Origin: Lojkania enalia
Lineage: Eukaryota > Ascomycota > Dothideomycetes > Pleosporales
Assembly: GCA_010094045.1 (NCBI GenBank)
Contig: ML986587.1
Span: 372,001-436,000 of the forward strand
Reading direction: 5' to 3'
DNA length: 64,000 nt
Numbering within the stretch: position 1 is the stretch's first letter; the number at the start of each line of letters is the position of its first letter. This document shows, piece after piece, positions 1-12,069 of the stretch. The notes below the pieces were generated by a model, which saw only the letters and a list, made by a program, of their open reading frames with translations, did no database searches and was not told where the DNA came from. The translations under genes and the position numbers were made by a program.

Positions 1-3000
1 TAGTTGTATCTGAACTAAAGTTAGCGTGGCGTGGTCTTATTTCCGAGTTATCATCCGTCGCTCCTCAGCGCATGCGTAAACAATGAAGTCCCGAACTAAA
101 CAAGCTTTCTTGCTCGTTCGAAAATTGTAGGCTAGGGTTTTCCGCCTTGAAGCGGTAATTCCCTAGCTATTGAGGTAGAAGAGTCTTTAAAAAGTCTACT
201 CGTACACGTAGACGATATTTCCACGGCTCCTCTTCTTGATATAGCTAGATAGACCGCTATGCGCTGACTGGTTTGTCGTAGTGGTAGCACGAGATTTATT
301 ATTATCCGCACCTATTGGCCTCCAGGTGAGGCGGGAATGTTCGCGAGCATACCATTGTGAACCTCAGAACATTCGATAAAACGAGCTCACCTCTTAAGCA
401 CAAATGTCGTCAAAATCATACCAAAGCTTTTCGAGACATCAGCAAGCTGCTAGACCGAGTTGAGTGTATGGGCACTTACGCAAAGGCAAATCCCAATCCA
501 ATGACGATGCCATAGCCAACACTCTGCCCAAGTGGTGGGCTCGGCATAGCTGCTGATAATCAATCAATTGCCCTGAGTCCCAAGAGTTTTGCTGAGGGGC
601 GAAGTTCGCGGCTTGAGCGTTTAAGAGCAAAACGGAGGAAGCTCGTCGCTATATAAGCTCTGCCGAGATCTTGTCTCCCAACGAAGAGTCGACAACTTTT
701 TCCAAGCGATAGTTGCTCTGAAAGCAAAGATGGCGCTAGAGGAAGCTTGAAAAGAAAGGTTGTGCTGGCTTGCACGAAGCCCGCAGTTATCGAGAGTAGC
801 CGACAGGGCTACCTCGCCTTACCACGAAACGGCTGTGGAGATAGCCCCTTTGCATGGTTCAGAATGGGTTCGTGGGGCAAATATGCTTCCAGAGCCCCAT
901 AGAGGAATGATGTGTGATACCCTGGCCAACGCTGATAAGCAACTAGGGCATAACTTTGATAAGAAGAGCGTCGCTGAGTGCTGAAATTTAGTCACTCGGT
1001 ACGGAGTACACGCCGCCAATGAACTGGTCTAAACAGCGAAACCATCTTGTGACTTCTGTTTCGTGAGGATTGTTCAAGGGAGCTATGGCCGGGAAGTGGC
1101 ATGTTCGCCGGCGTCCAAGCAGTGCAATTTCGCAGCTCTCCCGCCGCTGTATGCAGGCTTCCACGTTCCAGCCCGCAAAGGGCACCCTACATATCAGCGC
1201 CGACGCCGCGACTGATAGCTGAAAGCTATGCCCAGCCCGGAGCCGTGGCAGATGAGACTTTGCAAGCGAAAGAAGCTTGTCCGGAGAAGTTCGAAGACTT
1301 GTCAAGCTGTTTCAAGCTATTCGCTAGCGGGCCGGAGCGGGCTTGAGCGTCGTTTAGTCACACCTAGGACGCGGCTTATCTCTGTGCCTCAACGCCAGAG
1401 CGGGATGATTCGCGACACTTGATCTGACTTCGTAATGGCATCATCTCCTGTTAGATAGGACCGGGTGAGTTTTGCAGAGCCCCGATGTCGCTCGTTTGCG
1501 ACATGAGACTTTCCACATGGCAGTCCCTGTTCGTCGACAACAATTATCTGCTTAGTGGTCAGCGACCCTAGAGAATTTGCAGCAATATCATAAACTTCGG
1601 GGATAGATATTGCACAGCTCCAACGGGAGGAGAGGGGGACTATGGCGGTTGGCCCCAAGACAATTTTGCCCGCGAAAGGCTGGAGCTGAGCAACATCACA
1701 TCTGCTCTAGCAGAGCTTTGATTGGCCGAATAGCCTTAGCCTCCATAACTCCCGATATCGTCTTCAGAATTCGGCCTCAACGGCATCATGACCCAAATCC
1801 CACATGCTAGAGGCTGCCGAGCTCGTTCAGTCGGTTCGAGAACTCCCACGCGGTTGGAATAATCCAGATGTGGCCTGAGAATGGTCTCAATTGGCTTGTC
1901 AACCTCTCTGTTCGCCTTTGAAGAGTTAGATGCAGATGGGTGGGGGTAAAAGCTGCTCGAATGTAGAAAAAGTACACGAAACGAGGCGCATCTTGTCGTT
2001 GAATTAAAGTCTCGAGCGCTCGAGCCGTATACAAGTCAGCCCATGAGCTTCTCTTGGACACACGCAGGATCCTGTTAGCGCTCCAGACAGGTAGTCAGCG
2101 TGGCTGCAGTAAGTGCGCGGGGAACAGGCAGAAGATAATTTGTATGCGTTCGGTACAAAATAGATAATCATATCAGGTCAATTCATTACTTCAGACGGGT
2201 TATAAGATGTAAAGAAATATAGTCATTGTAGGGAAAATTAGGAAACCACTATCAATGCCCCTTGGATAGTCGCCACTCGTTGTGGATTGTGACATCCACA
2301 AATGTCTGTGCTAAGAGAATCGCGCTGCCACCGCTTAGCGAATAAGCAACGCCCGAGCGCACATTTGCCTTCAGAGTGTGCCTTTTGCCTGACCTTTGCA
2401 TTTTTAATGTTGTACATACTTTTGCCCTATCTGCTTCCGGACCCGGAAGAAATCCCACTCTCACCATGCAACGTGCCGCACTAATTGCTGCTCTATATCC
2501 ACCGTCGTTCACGTAGCTTCTTATATGTGTCACAATGGATATCCGGCAGCCACACGCTGGGGGATCTAGAACCACATCGAGAACCACATCGTGGTGTTCC
2601 AAAACAAAGGAATCTAGATAGCGCTCGACTGCCGGCCATTCGAGGGAGCCTGAGCTAAATGCAGTCTTGCACATCTAGCAATGATCGGCAACGGTGAACG
2701 TGGCTAAGCTGCTAAATTCGCTTCTCCGGCACACTTCGTTTGAAAACCCCAGATTCCGTGTGTGCGGGACAGTAGCCAAAAAAGCTCCCTAGGGCTAGGG
2801 CTTCGAGAAGGGTCCCTGATTGGATGACTTAATCGACAGCACAGATCTCCCACGTTCTCGCCTCTGCCTGCATATTCTGTACCCACGATATTTGCATGGG
2901 ACGATTTCATTGAATTATGAAAATAAGTTCTTGTGCATGTGATTGCTCACAAGCAACTAGCTAACCGACATCTACGGTCACCGCTATGGGAATGCACACT

Positions 3001-3517
3001 GACTAGTACTTAGCCTACTAAAGTGCAGGGACTCGCCATAGTCTATAGGTATGAGAAGAGACGAGTAACAATCGACTTTTCAGGTCTTCGGAGAGCATTT
3101 ATTTTGGACAGAATATTTCTTCTGCGTGTATTTTAAGCACAAACATGGCGAAGTCAGAACTAGGGTCAGCCGATTTACTCATTCTACTCAATTAGCAGCA
3201 TCTTGCCAGATCTACCGATACCTTTTTCTGGCTAGACATTGAACATGAGCCGTAGCTCCCAACTTTCTCGGTCCTAGCAATGCCATCTTCAGAACAATAT
3301 TGATTGCACTCGACACTCGAAACGTTTTATGAAATTAGCACATCGATGATCAATACGATAGTATGCAATGGAGGCGAGACATAAAGGTGCTACGATCCAC
3401 CCTCTAGGATCCATTACTGGGTATATTGGAATCTCTAACTACATGTACAATTGGGATACACCACGCTGACATATCAGGAATAAGTTCCTCAGCGCGCAAA
3501 TCCACACCAATAACCCA
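1..3517. other. No recognisable gene
   Basis: Only short open frames occur and none resembles a known family. The longest, on the minus strand at 2252-2674 (140 codons), has no recognisable domain and I do not call it a gene. A short direct repeat, GAACCACATCG, lies around 2570-2590. I see no terminal repeats, transposase motifs or tRNA here. Confidence 0.5.
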
Positions 3518-5588
3518 TTAAGAAAATTGTCGCTGGTTGGTGATGACCAAGCCGGCAATGCTAGCACTCGTCAAAGTGGAGATGACGCCCGATATCAGGG
3601 CGCTCATCGCGAGACGGGACACATCACCGCTTCGACCAGGGCTGATCTGGCTGAGTACGCCAATCTGCGTTCCGAGAGACCCAATGTTGCCGAAACCACA
3701 AACGGCGTATGTTGCGATTAGACGAGATCGTGGAGACAAGGTATGATAGGGCGATTCGGGATCATCTGCGGCCTGGAGGGTGGAGAAGGCAACGAACTCA
3801 TTGGCGATGACCTTGATACCGATCAAGCGACCAACGAGAAGAAGGTCTTGGCCCTGGCGGGATACACCGAGCAAGAAGGCGATTGGGTAGCAGACGTATC
3901 CAAGGATGAGTTCCAAAGTGAGATCATAGTCACCATCCAAGTTGATGTAGCGGCCCCACCAGGTCAGCAGTCCGTCAATAAGACCCAAGAGAGCGATAAT
4001 GCAGAGAAGGGTGGTGACGATCATGCCTGCGATCTTTAGGCCCAGCCACGCACCATTGGCGAACGCGTGAAGAGCGTTCGCAGCCTTGTGTTCCTCATCG
4101 TCAGGAATGACGACCCGCCCAGCGGTAAGAGACTCTTCCTCTTCAGGGTATCGAAGTTTACTAATGGCGAGAGATGCAGGTATACTCATCACACAAGAGG
4201 AGATAAGAGCTTCGGGATTGATTCCCATGGAGCTGAGGGAGGGGATTAGCCGCGTACATAAGCGGAAGTGGTTGGAACTTACATATATGCTACTAACACA
4301 CTACCGGCGATAGTTGCGAATCCAGAAGTCATGACTTGGTGTAACTCGGCCTTGGTGAGATGGGCAACGAATGGGCGAATCAACATGGCAGATTCTCCCT
4401 GTCCGATAAATGGAGAAGCGGATGCGACAACAGCTTCGGCACCGGATACACGCATCGACCAGAAGAAGAATACGGCAAACTTGCCAATAAACCACTGGAG
4501 GACGCCCCAGTAGTATAGCAGTTGCACGAAAGATACGAAGAATATAATGGCGGGGATGACACTAAAGAAAAAGAACTGATAAGCCGCAATATCCGGAGTA
4601 GTCAAAAACTCAACACCCTGCCTAGCGAAGCCCAAAAGCTCGCGAGCTAGATCAGAAATGAAGGTGAAGATGTCGTATCCAGCCTTGGTCCTCAAGACAA
4701 ATAACGCAATGATGAACTGGGTCAACATGCCGACGATGACTGTGTGCCAGACGATCTTCTTCCTGTTCCGGGAGGTTGCCCAAAAACCGAAGAGGAAGAC
4801 AGCGAGACCAAACAAGCTGACCGCACGATTTGCGCGCGTGTTATCCGCGCTCTCCTCGCTCACGAACGCTCCGATGAGGATGACGGCAATCGTCAAGGCT
4901 GCACCAAGCGGAACCCTGAGCTTTTCCGGGATGTAACTACCGAATCGGACACCAGTGTTGTTCCAAACCCAGTGCATTGGCCTGGTAACGACAGTAATTG
5001 GAACATGGAAGAAGAGCAATCGGAGCATTATAGCCAACCAGAGGAGGAACGGGATGATCCAATTCTTATCATGGCGGTGTTCAATTAGACCAGCAATCCA
5101 CCAGCTGTGCGAGTGAGTTTGAATCCCTGCATGTGGAATTGCGATTAGGCTTACCCAGTGAAAAGCATTCCAATGATGATATGGAAGTAAATCCGATATC
5201 TCCTGTAGAAGCCGGAAAAGACGTGACGCTTTGGGTCCTCTTCCACGGCAACACCCGCAGGATCGGACGAGGTGCGACCCTTGCTAAAGCTTCCCTTATC
5301 CTCGTATTCCAGTCCACCCGTCTTCTCAATGTCCTTATTAGCGGGGTCAGGGCGACCGAGTTTGTGAAGAACGTCGTCATTGGGATCGGCTGGCGGGATC
5401 ACGCCCGGCTCGGCGGTGGTGCCGATGGTGTAGGCCGGGTGGTCCTCCACATGGTGGCCCTTCTCAGCGTGAGCACCATGGTGCAGATGCTCATGGTGGT
5501 GCTCGTTGGAGATGTCGAGGGCGGGGTCCGGGTTGCGAGCGACGCCCGGCATTGGGGAGCTGTTGTGCTCGCGCGACAAATCGGCCAT
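3518..5588 (-). CDS. Concentrative nucleoside transporter (CNT family)
   Basis: This is a multi-pass plasma-membrane nucleoside/cation symporter for uptake of purine and pyrimidine nucleosides. The predicted exons are 5588-5155, 5104-4283 and 4232-3518, giving 656 residues; both introns are 50 nt with GTAAG donors and CAG acceptors, and the joined frame stays open. The first about 130 residues form a hydrophilic tail with a histidine-rich stretch (NEHHHEHLHHGAHAEKGHH), followed by many hydrophobic segments. The C-terminal third carries the family signatures GIKVIANEFVAF (about residues 558-569) and CGFGNIGSLGTQIG (about 597-610), which belong to the substrate and sodium site in known CNT structures. 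The start was taken at the ATG of MADLSREH; the frame is open 49 codons further upstream, but that stretch looks non-coding. Length fits fungal CNT proteins. Ion coupling and substrate range cannot be read from the sequence. Confidence 0.93.
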
Positions 5589-8083
5589 GGTGTAGACGGA
5601 CCCGAGGACAATGCCTTCAGTGTGTTGGGTTAAAGAAGACAGGCAAATGGGCAGGGTGTCGCGCGACCATGGTGGGATTATATTCTGTCGCACAGTGAAT
5701 TTCCACTGTTGCGAAGCGGAACGGCGTGCCACCATCGTCGGCCCAGCACTCGCGCGCGATGTCCGTGCGCGCCGCGACCTTGGCAGCTTCCTGTTTCACT
5801 CTGGCGGACTCGCCGTGCCCAGCGCTGATACGGAATGGCCGGTCATCTCCGCCGGTTCGAGGTCTCCCAGCGACCTCTCACGAGCTGTTCATCTGTGGCC
5901 ATAATGCCGGCGCTTTCGTGTCGGACCAACCATTCGAGCTGCCATTTGGCGGCAGTGCTCCCATACCCGGATTTCTTATCAGCTACCCCAGCACCCGCAT
6001 CAAACTTCTATCCAATCGATCTGTGCCGCGGATTGTGTAGCGCCGGCCTTAACGTGCCCTCCCTGATAACCAGCGGCGAAATCTGCGGGGGCTTCGGTTG
6101 AGCCTCCCGTTTGGAGGTCGCGTGGCGTTCTGGAAGCATGCAACAGTGACCTCCATCGTTGACCCCGAGAGAAGATATCCTAAAAATGCCAGAGCACCGG
6201 ACTTCGTGTGCATGGTATCGCGGAGGCACAGCAGTGTGAATCCCAGGTCCCCGTTTACAGGTATCCAGCTGCAGACACCCCCAGCCTTTGCGATTTTCCA
6301 AACGTCCTGGCAGCTCTTTCTCAGAATTTTTCTGGGATGTAGCGCGGCTTTCCATGATCATCATGATCGTCAGCACTCGACCCTTCTCGTTTCTTATTCC
6401 TCTCTCGAGTAAGTACCCCGCATCGTAGCAGCAAACATCGAAGGACGGTGGCAGGACGGCAGAGCTGTCGAGAGATGCGATGTAACCAACCTGCTGGATT
6501 AGGCCATCTCTACTTGCGAACTTCTTGAACTAGCCTTGGCGCTATTGATCTAGCATCCAATGGCCGGGTTGATGGCGCTGACAATCAGCACGACCGGTAC
6601 ATGCGAGACAGCCCCCTTTTGCGCGTGTATTATGCCTCCTACACTCAGCAGCTAGGATCCTTATCTTGGGTCGATGTATGTGGATAATGAGCCGAGTTAT
6701 GTATGTCGGATCTCGCCTCCGCATTGTTAGGCGCGGAGCACGAAAGTCTTAAGTCAACCTCACAATTCCAAAGTCTATCGAACTTCTAGGCAAAGAAGCG
6801 TAAGACTAGCGTTTGCTCCTCTTGTCCTCATTGCAAATACCGTTGTTATCTCCGGACGCCTCGGTAGTTGGCATCCGCCGTGGGCGCCACCGCAGTGGTG
6901 CATCGTCTTCATCCAACAGGCCGTGCGCCTTAGACAAACTTGGCGCTTACCCTACATATGTAGAGGATAAGCACCTTTTCATACCTATTGGCCGGCGCCA
7001 GTGTACGCAGTCTTGCCCAGACGCAGACGTGTTTGTTACGAGATCTGCATTCCTCTGTACATACATATGTGATGCCGTTCTATTGGTCGCACAAGTATAA
7101 CTCGATGTAGAAGCCCTTTTATTCGCTTTGAATCTTAGTCTTAGCATTACTAGCGTAGAGCTTAGTGCTAACTACATATGACGCGCTGAAGATGTAAAGC
7201 GACCGTCTCTCTAATTTCATCATCATTGGCAACTCGCATAATCTAGCAGCCTTTCCAGTAGTAGTTTGTATGTCCAAAGAAGAGCTATAGCGCACAAACC
7301 GTTATGCCCTGTGGTGCTAGTTGCCCCATTGAGACGCGCCAAAAACGATAGAACTGCGAATCTGATGAGAGTTCGTTAAGCGCCTCGGGTCCTGAGACCG
7401 GATGTCACTTGCAGGCAGAGATCTCAAATAGGGAGGAGACCTGCGTGGACGATAATTATTATCGAAGGGAGAATTGAGAGAATTAAGTGGGCAAAAAGGA
7501 GCGAAGTAGAAATAGAGGAGACGTAGGTCCAAGAACCCCGTCCCACAAATAACGAATATCATATATGCTACCGCCACAATATATTCCCAACCACCAGATT
7601 CTTTCTAAACACGGAACGGATTGCCGGTTCAGAATAGCCAAGACGTCACATTACACTACCACGCAAAAGACATCTATATCCGACGCTCAGAAATTCATCA
7701 AGATTAAAACGCCCTCCTACATATACACAAACTCTGTCTGTCAGATGAATCGTTTTGATAGCTCGTACCGCAAAGATACACACAGAAACCCTCACCAAAG
7801 CGAGCCATTTCGCATAAAACGCCAGTAGCCCATGCCGATCCCAGCAATGCAATGCATGCAAATTTGCCATGAAGAAAAGAGAAAAAAAAGAGGGAAAAAA
7901 AGAGAAAAAAAAAATTTGAACCGAACCATTTTCACGCCCTAAAAACACCAAAGTAAATTTAGCCCAAAGAAAAGCTATCTACATAGAGAGGTTTCCGGGG
8001 GCGGGGAGCAGAATAAAGGGTATAATAGTACATGAGAAAACCGGAAAGACTTGGACCGTTAGACATGGACCGAGATATTCGGC
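5589..8083. other. Intergenic, no gene supported
   Basis: This is the upstream region of the nucleoside transporter and the 3' flank of the nucleoporin gene. Open frames of up to 122 codons exist on both strands but show no domain and no plausible splicing partners. A purine-rich low-complexity tract of mixed A and G lies at about 7868-7916, close to the nucleoporin 3' end, and may be in its transcript. Confidence 0.5.
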
Positions 8084-11000
8084 TTAGACCACGTTGGTAT
8101 CAAAGGCCTTGCTAAACTCAGCCGCGAGTTCCTCGGTCCTGAGCATGAAGAGGTAGCTGCTAGGCTTGCTATCTGCCACGGGGTATGGGACAATGACCAT
8201 CTTCTTACTCTTGTTGCCAGTAAGAGTGCTGCGAATCTTCGGAATCGCATAGAAATTGATCGGAGTGGAGCCGCCCGGGAGCCGGAGGCGAAGGATGACC
8301 TTGCCAGACTCCTTGTCCTTGAGTAAGAAGAGCGGAGCCTTAGCAACCATGTCCCAAGTCTTGTTTCCATCCTTAACGATCTGTTTCTTAGCAATGGCAG
8401 AGTCGGTTGTGAACAGGATCTCGTTGTCCTTCTTCTCATCAGCAGTGAGACCAGAGAGGTCCAGCTGGTTCGAGTGTTCTGCAGTACCTTCCTCGCCTCC
8501 AGATTCCTGCGCACTAGTCTCCTGTTCAGACAATGGCGTCGCGGCACGGGACGAGAAGACAGAAGAGACACCAGAGTTAGCACCAGATTGACTGGCGTTG
8601 GGGTTGAGGAAGGAAAATGTGCCCGGAGTAGTCGTGCCGGACACACCTGCAGATGATGCAAATAAAGACGTAGATGGCTTCGACCCAGAGCTTCCAACAG
8701 GTGCGAACAGAGAGCTGAATGATTTCGAGGCTGCGGCTGGAGAAGGGGCAGCACTCGCTGGCTGGAAGTTGAAGGTTGGGGCAGTAGCTTTAGTCTCGCT
8801 ACCAGGAACACTAAACTTGATCGGCGAGTCATGCTTAAACGTCTGGTCGCCAGCGAATGTGGTCGACTTCGGTGGGGCAGTTTTGGCAGCCGCGCTAGCA
8901 AAATCGAAGGTAGCGTAGCGCTTTCCATTACCAGCAGGCGTGGCAACACCGTTAGAAGCAAGACCCTTGTCCGTCTCCAAGTTAGTATTCTCTGTATCTG
9001 ACACCGGCTCGGGTTCAGGGTCCTTGGTAATTCGGTCAAATAGGCTAGATTTCTTTACAGCCGGTATGCCGTCACTGCCTTTGGGCTTCCCGTGGTTCAT
9101 ATGTTGCTCGAGCGTTACCTCAGACTCGTCAGAGTCGGCGTCAGAGCCAGAGCCAGAGCCATCGTGTGGGTGTTTCAATGAAGAGGAACCCTTGGGAGTA
9201 GCGCCATCCTCCTCCTCAGTCTCCCCGCCACCTTCTTCTCCCGATTCGTCCTGATCATTAGACGAGGGACCCTCCGATAAGTGTCCGAAGATGTTAGAAC
9301 TAGGGGTATCAGCAAGCTGCGGGGAGTCGAATACAGAAGGTCCTGGGCTGCTAACTCGCGAGTTTAGGAGGCCGGGGGTCGAAGTACCACTAATGGGTTT
9401 TTGGAAGTCAAAGACAGGTTTGGCGCCAGGTGTTTCACCATTAGAGATGCTGGACGCTGCAGATACCGACAGAGACGGAGTAAAGGTAGTCTTGTTAGCC
9501 TTCTCCTTTGCCTTCCTCTCCGCTTCCTCTCTATCGTATCGAGCAGACCACTGCTCTTCAGTCTCCTCATCCGAGTCCCAGTCCTCATCTTTGGCTTTTT
9601 GTTTACGCTTAGCCGCAAGGGCTTCCGCCGTTTCCACGTTCTGTGCGAAAGCGCTGGAGAAACCAGCACCGCCGGCTAGATTGCCAAATTTGGGGATACC
9701 GCTACCGATAGAGACGCCAAAACTGGGAACACCGCTGTTCGTAGAGGTGCCAAACTTAGGAATGGAGAGCTGCTCAATAGGCTTCGCAGGAGACTCGGGG
9801 CCAGACATTTTGCTAGGAGAGCCAAAAGATGGTGCGACGGTGCTAGAAGTAGACGAATTGTTCTTACCAATTGAGTTCGCGAAAAGATTCGAAGTGCTGG
9901 ATTCTGGCTTCAGTGCGGGTGTCCAAGTCGCAGATAGGCCAAACGGAGGGGAAATTGGAGAATTGCTAGAACCCGAAGTAGGAGTGTTAGGTAAAGCGTC
10001 CTCCCGTGCTTTCTTTGAAGGCGTTGCGTTGAGATCTGGGCTAGAGTCCTGTACCATTTTGCGTTTGGTAGACAAACTAGACTCATCACCGGTGATGCCC
10101 TTCGTAGCAGCTCGCTGCTTTTTGAGAGTAGTGATCTTTTTGATGAGCTCAGTCGACTCTTTGTTGTGCCACAACGAGAGCGGGGTCCAATCACCCTCAA
10201 CAGGGCAGTTGTTGATCTTATCTTTGAACTTCTGATTCAAGGTGTGCAGCTCAATGGCGGCTTGAGCAATCTGCGTGCCAAGCTCATCGATGGTAACTGG
10301 AACGTTTGCAAGGGTAAACGAGGGCATTTTAGAAGACGGAGGTGGGAACACTTTCGGGATCTTCGGGATGTCGGTTTGCTGAGTAGTTGCAGATGCGGCT
10401 AACTGCGGGGCTTCTGAAGTGGGAATTTGAGCGACTTCAGACGTGAGAGGCTTTATGGTCTGAGGAGTAGAATTCTGGGCGGCCTTTGTAGTGAATTGCT
10501 GTGGAGGTTCGGAGGTAGACGTCTTCGGGGCGAATAGAGAATCCTGAGGAGCGAATATAGGAGCGGTCTGAGAAGTAGGTGTCTGGGCAGTCTTTGGTAG
10601 GAATGCCTGTGGAGATTCAGAGGTAGATACCTTCGAACCGAATACAGAATCCTTAGGAGCGAATATGGAAGCAGTCTTTGGAGTGAATGTCTGCGGAGAT
10701 TCAGAGGTAGACATCTTCGGAGCGAATAGAGAATCATTAGGAGCGAATATGGAAGAAGTCTTTGGTGTGAACGCCTGCGTAGGTTCAGAGGTAGATGCCT
10801 TCGAAACGAATAAAGAATCCTTAGGAGCGAATATGGAAGCAGTCTTTGGTGAAAATGCCTGCAGAGGTTCAGAGGTAGATGTCTTTGGAGCGAATAGAGA
10901 ATCCTTTGGAGCGAATATGGAAGTGGTAGGAGTAGAATCCTGAGCGGTCTTTGGTATGAACGGCTGCGGAGGTTCAGTAGACGCCATTGAAGCGAATGGA

Positions 11001-12069
11001 GAAACCTTAGCGGCGAATGGAGAATCCTGAGAAACGAGAGGTTCTGTAGCCTGAGTAGAAATCTGGGCGAAACTCGGTGTGAATGACCGCGGAGGTTCAG
11101 AGGTAGATGTTATCGGAGCGAATAGAGAAGGCTGAGAAGCGAATAGAGAAGACTTGGGTGCGAAGGGAGAAGCCTTTGGGGCCTCAGTTGCAGGGGCCTC
11201 CTGAGTGAAAGAACCTGTTGACGTAAACGAAGAGAAACCCTCGAAGGGGCCAAAACTCGTGGTAGATGGTAGAGGCTGTGACTTCTGGGGCAGGCTCGGG
11301 ATGAAGGCAAAGGGATTGTCGTTCTTGGTTATGGGTGGCTGCGCGCTTGTGGTGGAAGGTGCAAAAAGGCTACTGCCAGCAGGAGTGCTTCCAATGCCGC
11401 TAAACGCAGAGAAGCTTGAGTTAAACTGTGGCTGCTGAGGTATGTTCGGGGTGAAGGCAAAGGGATTATCGTTCTGAGTTACGGGTGGCTGCGCGGCTTC
11501 GGTGGAAGGTGCCAAGAAGCTACTACCAGTAGGAGTGGTCGCGTTGCCGCCAAACATATTGGTATGGGGAGTCGGTGCCGAAAAGTTAAAAGTGTTCGCG
11601 GTGAAGGGGTTGGCGGGCTGGGATGGGTTCGCGATGCTAATGTCTCCGAAGGGATTGGCCGGGGGCAGCGGTACGGAGAGACCTCTGAAAGCCTGCGTGC
11701 GCGTGTTAATAAATATATCCGCTACTGCGCAACTCACAGTGCTGTTCAATGGCCACGAGGATAGTGGTCGTGGTGGAATGCAACGCGAGCGCGGTTGGGG
11801 GTGGGTTGAGGGTGACATACCGAAGATCCAGCGCCAGCAGGACGTCGGGATTTAGGGAGAGTTTTCATCCTGCGAAAAGAAGCTATTAGTATTCTTATTT
11901 ATACAGACGCGGCGTATCTGCGAATGAATGCGACTTACTTGCGCGCGGCCAGCTGGGCTGCCGTTGCTCGCTGCGGAACATCATCCTCTTCATTCCCCGT
12001 AATGCGTTCCTGGTAGACATCCTCGTCGCGGCTGCCGCCATGATTGAACAAGTTTGCACGCTTCGACAT
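8084..12069 (-). CDS. Nup2-like FG nucleoporin with Ran-binding domain
   Basis: This is a mobile nuclear-basket nucleoporin that helps release importin-alpha cargo through Ran. The predicted exons are 12069-11939, 11869-11821 and 11692-8084, giving 1262 residues. The small first two exons encode the N-terminus MSKRANLFNHGG and a segment rich in charged residues. The long third exon contains many Phe-containing repeats (NPFAF, LFAPK, IFAPK, FGSP), then an acidic stretch, then a C-terminal RanBP1-type domain from about residue 1145 to the end, with the typical opening NEILFTTDSAIAKK and a KVILRLRLPGG strand. Donors are GTAAGT and GTATGT, acceptors CAG. A near-tandem repeat block lies inside the gene (separate entry). 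The combination of FG repeats and one C-terminal Ran-binding domain separates it from RanBP1 itself and from scaffold Nups. The alternative long reading that ignores the second intron would start at 11818 and lose the conserved first exon. Confidence 0.9.
10480..11165 (-). repeat. In-frame degenerate tandem repeats in the nucleoporin gene
   Basis: Imperfect repeats of roughly 75-110 bp encode variations of SLFAPKTSTSEPPQAFTPK. They form the FG-like spacer region of the nucleoporin. All stay in frame, and copies differ by scattered substitutions and by extra SIFAPKD units. The array is likely prone to expansion and contraction. Confidence 0.75.

Noticed and set aside
2252..2674. Minus-strand frame of 140 codons as a gene
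   Set aside because: No recognisable domain, no splicing partner, and surrounding DNA is gene-poor; chance open frame cannot be excluded.
8059..9039. Minus-strand frame of 326 codons
   Set aside because: It overlaps the nucleoporin's Ran-binding domain in another frame; composition is Leu/Arg/Ser-rich shadow sequence.
9291..10235. Long plus-strand open frame (314 codons)
   Set aside because: It is antisense to the nucleoporin coding exon and its openness follows from the Ser/Pro/Phe-rich repeat codons on the other strand.
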